A stretch of DNA of 6,336 bases from Actinoplanes liguriensis (GTDB taxonomy: Bacteria; Actinomycetota; Actinomycetes; Mycobacteriales; Micromonosporaceae), in the NCBI GenBank assembly GCA_000715855.1, contig KL571249.1:107873-114208 (forward strand), in the 5' to 3' direction. This document shows positions 6,048 to 6,336 of the stretch, one piece after another; position 1 is the first letter of the stretch; every line of letters begins with the position of its first letter. Both the position numbers and the translations under genes were made by a program. The notes beneath the pieces are model-generated. The model did no database searches. It saw only the letters and a program-made list of their open reading frames with translations, and was not told where the DNA came from.

Positions 6048-6336
6048 ATGTCATCCGAGTCTGTGGAGGCACCGGCCGCCGCATCTGAGCCGGCCCCCGA
6101 GCCGGACGAGGTGCCCCAGGTCGGCAAGGGCCGGTTCGGTGCGCCCGGGCAGCCGCTGAACCGGCGCAGCCCGTTTCTGTTCGGCTTTCTGTTCGGGCTG
6201 GGCGTCATCGTGGCGTACGCGCTGTTCCTGGGTGTTCGGAATGCCGCCTCGATCCTGGTGCTGATCTTCATCGCGCTGTTCCTGGCGATCGGCCTGAACC
6301 CGGCGGTGGTGCGGCTGCACCGCTGGGGCCTGCCCC
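6048..6336 (+). CDS. AI-2E family transporter, N-terminal part (cut by the window end)
   Basis: The first 96 residues of an integral membrane protein of the AI-2E exporter (PerM/YtvI-like, formerly UPF0118) family are present. The N-terminal 40 residues are a hydrophilic Pro/Glu/Ala-rich cytoplasmic tail. Predicted membrane segments follow at about 43-64 (SPFLFGFLFGLGVIVAYALF) and 67-82 (ASILVLIFIALFLAIG), then NPAVVRLHRWGLP, a family signature after the second helix. Full members usually exceed 330 residues, so most of the gene lies outside. Substrates of actinobacterial members are unknown, and the autoinducer-2 label is a family name only. The strong ribosome binding site sits in an inverted repeat. 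It follows the restored end of the second coiled-coil gene by 66 bp on the same strand, so co-transcription is possible. Confidence 0.88.
   Translation, partial: MSSESVEAPAAASEPAPEPDEVPQVGKGRFGAPGQPLNRRSPFLFGFLFGLGVIVAYALFLGVRNAASILVLIFIALFLAIGLNPAVVRLHRWGLP

Overview
The window is high-GC actinobacterial DNA. The coding frames use G or C at almost every third codon position, GTG starts occur, and coiled-coil cytoskeletal genes sit next to a methylmalonyl-CoA gene group. The protein sequences look most like the family Micromonosporaceae (Actinoplanes-like). That placement is from recall of family sequences, not from a search.

Layout. The left third, on the minus strand, holds an acetyl-CoA C-acetyltransferase (1090-2277) followed closely by the methylmalonyl-CoA mutase chaperone GTPase MeaB (90-1052). 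The end of meaB runs into a 36-37 bp tandem repeat at the window edge (1-111). A 77 bp divergent intergenic region with a strong dyad (2291-2319) separates the thiolase from methylmalonyl-CoA epimerase (2355-2852, plus strand). These three genes belong to acyl-CoA metabolism: the propionyl-CoA to succinyl-CoA route (epimerase, MeaB) and acetyl/acetoacetyl-CoA exchange (thiolase). The mutase itself is not in the window.

The centre and right hold two tandem paralogous coiled-coil proteins (3102-4342 and 4583-5981). Each has a DivIVA-like N-terminal motif (GYxRxQVD) and a long uninterrupted array of 11-residue (hendecad) repeats, as in the FilP family of polar-growth scaffolds. As I recall, the Streptomyces coelicolor genes scy and filP lie next to the same epimerase-thiolase-MeaB group, so the position also fits a polarity or cytoskeletal role. 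Both genes carry an apparent frame break just before their C-terminal tails: a missing base in a C run near 4269-4272, and a tandem gtcc duplication at 5756-5763. The restored frames keep near-perfect GC at third codon positions and end at sensible stops (4342 and 5981). These are either sequence errors or real recent mutations.

The right edge starts an AI-2E family membrane transporter (6048 to the window end, partial). Its ribosome binding site lies in one arm of an inverted repeat (6001-6038). Two stacked hairpins (4364-4390 and 4420-4452) lie between the coiled-coil genes and probably end transcription of the first. No tRNA, rRNA, insertion sequence, CRISPR array or phage gene was seen.
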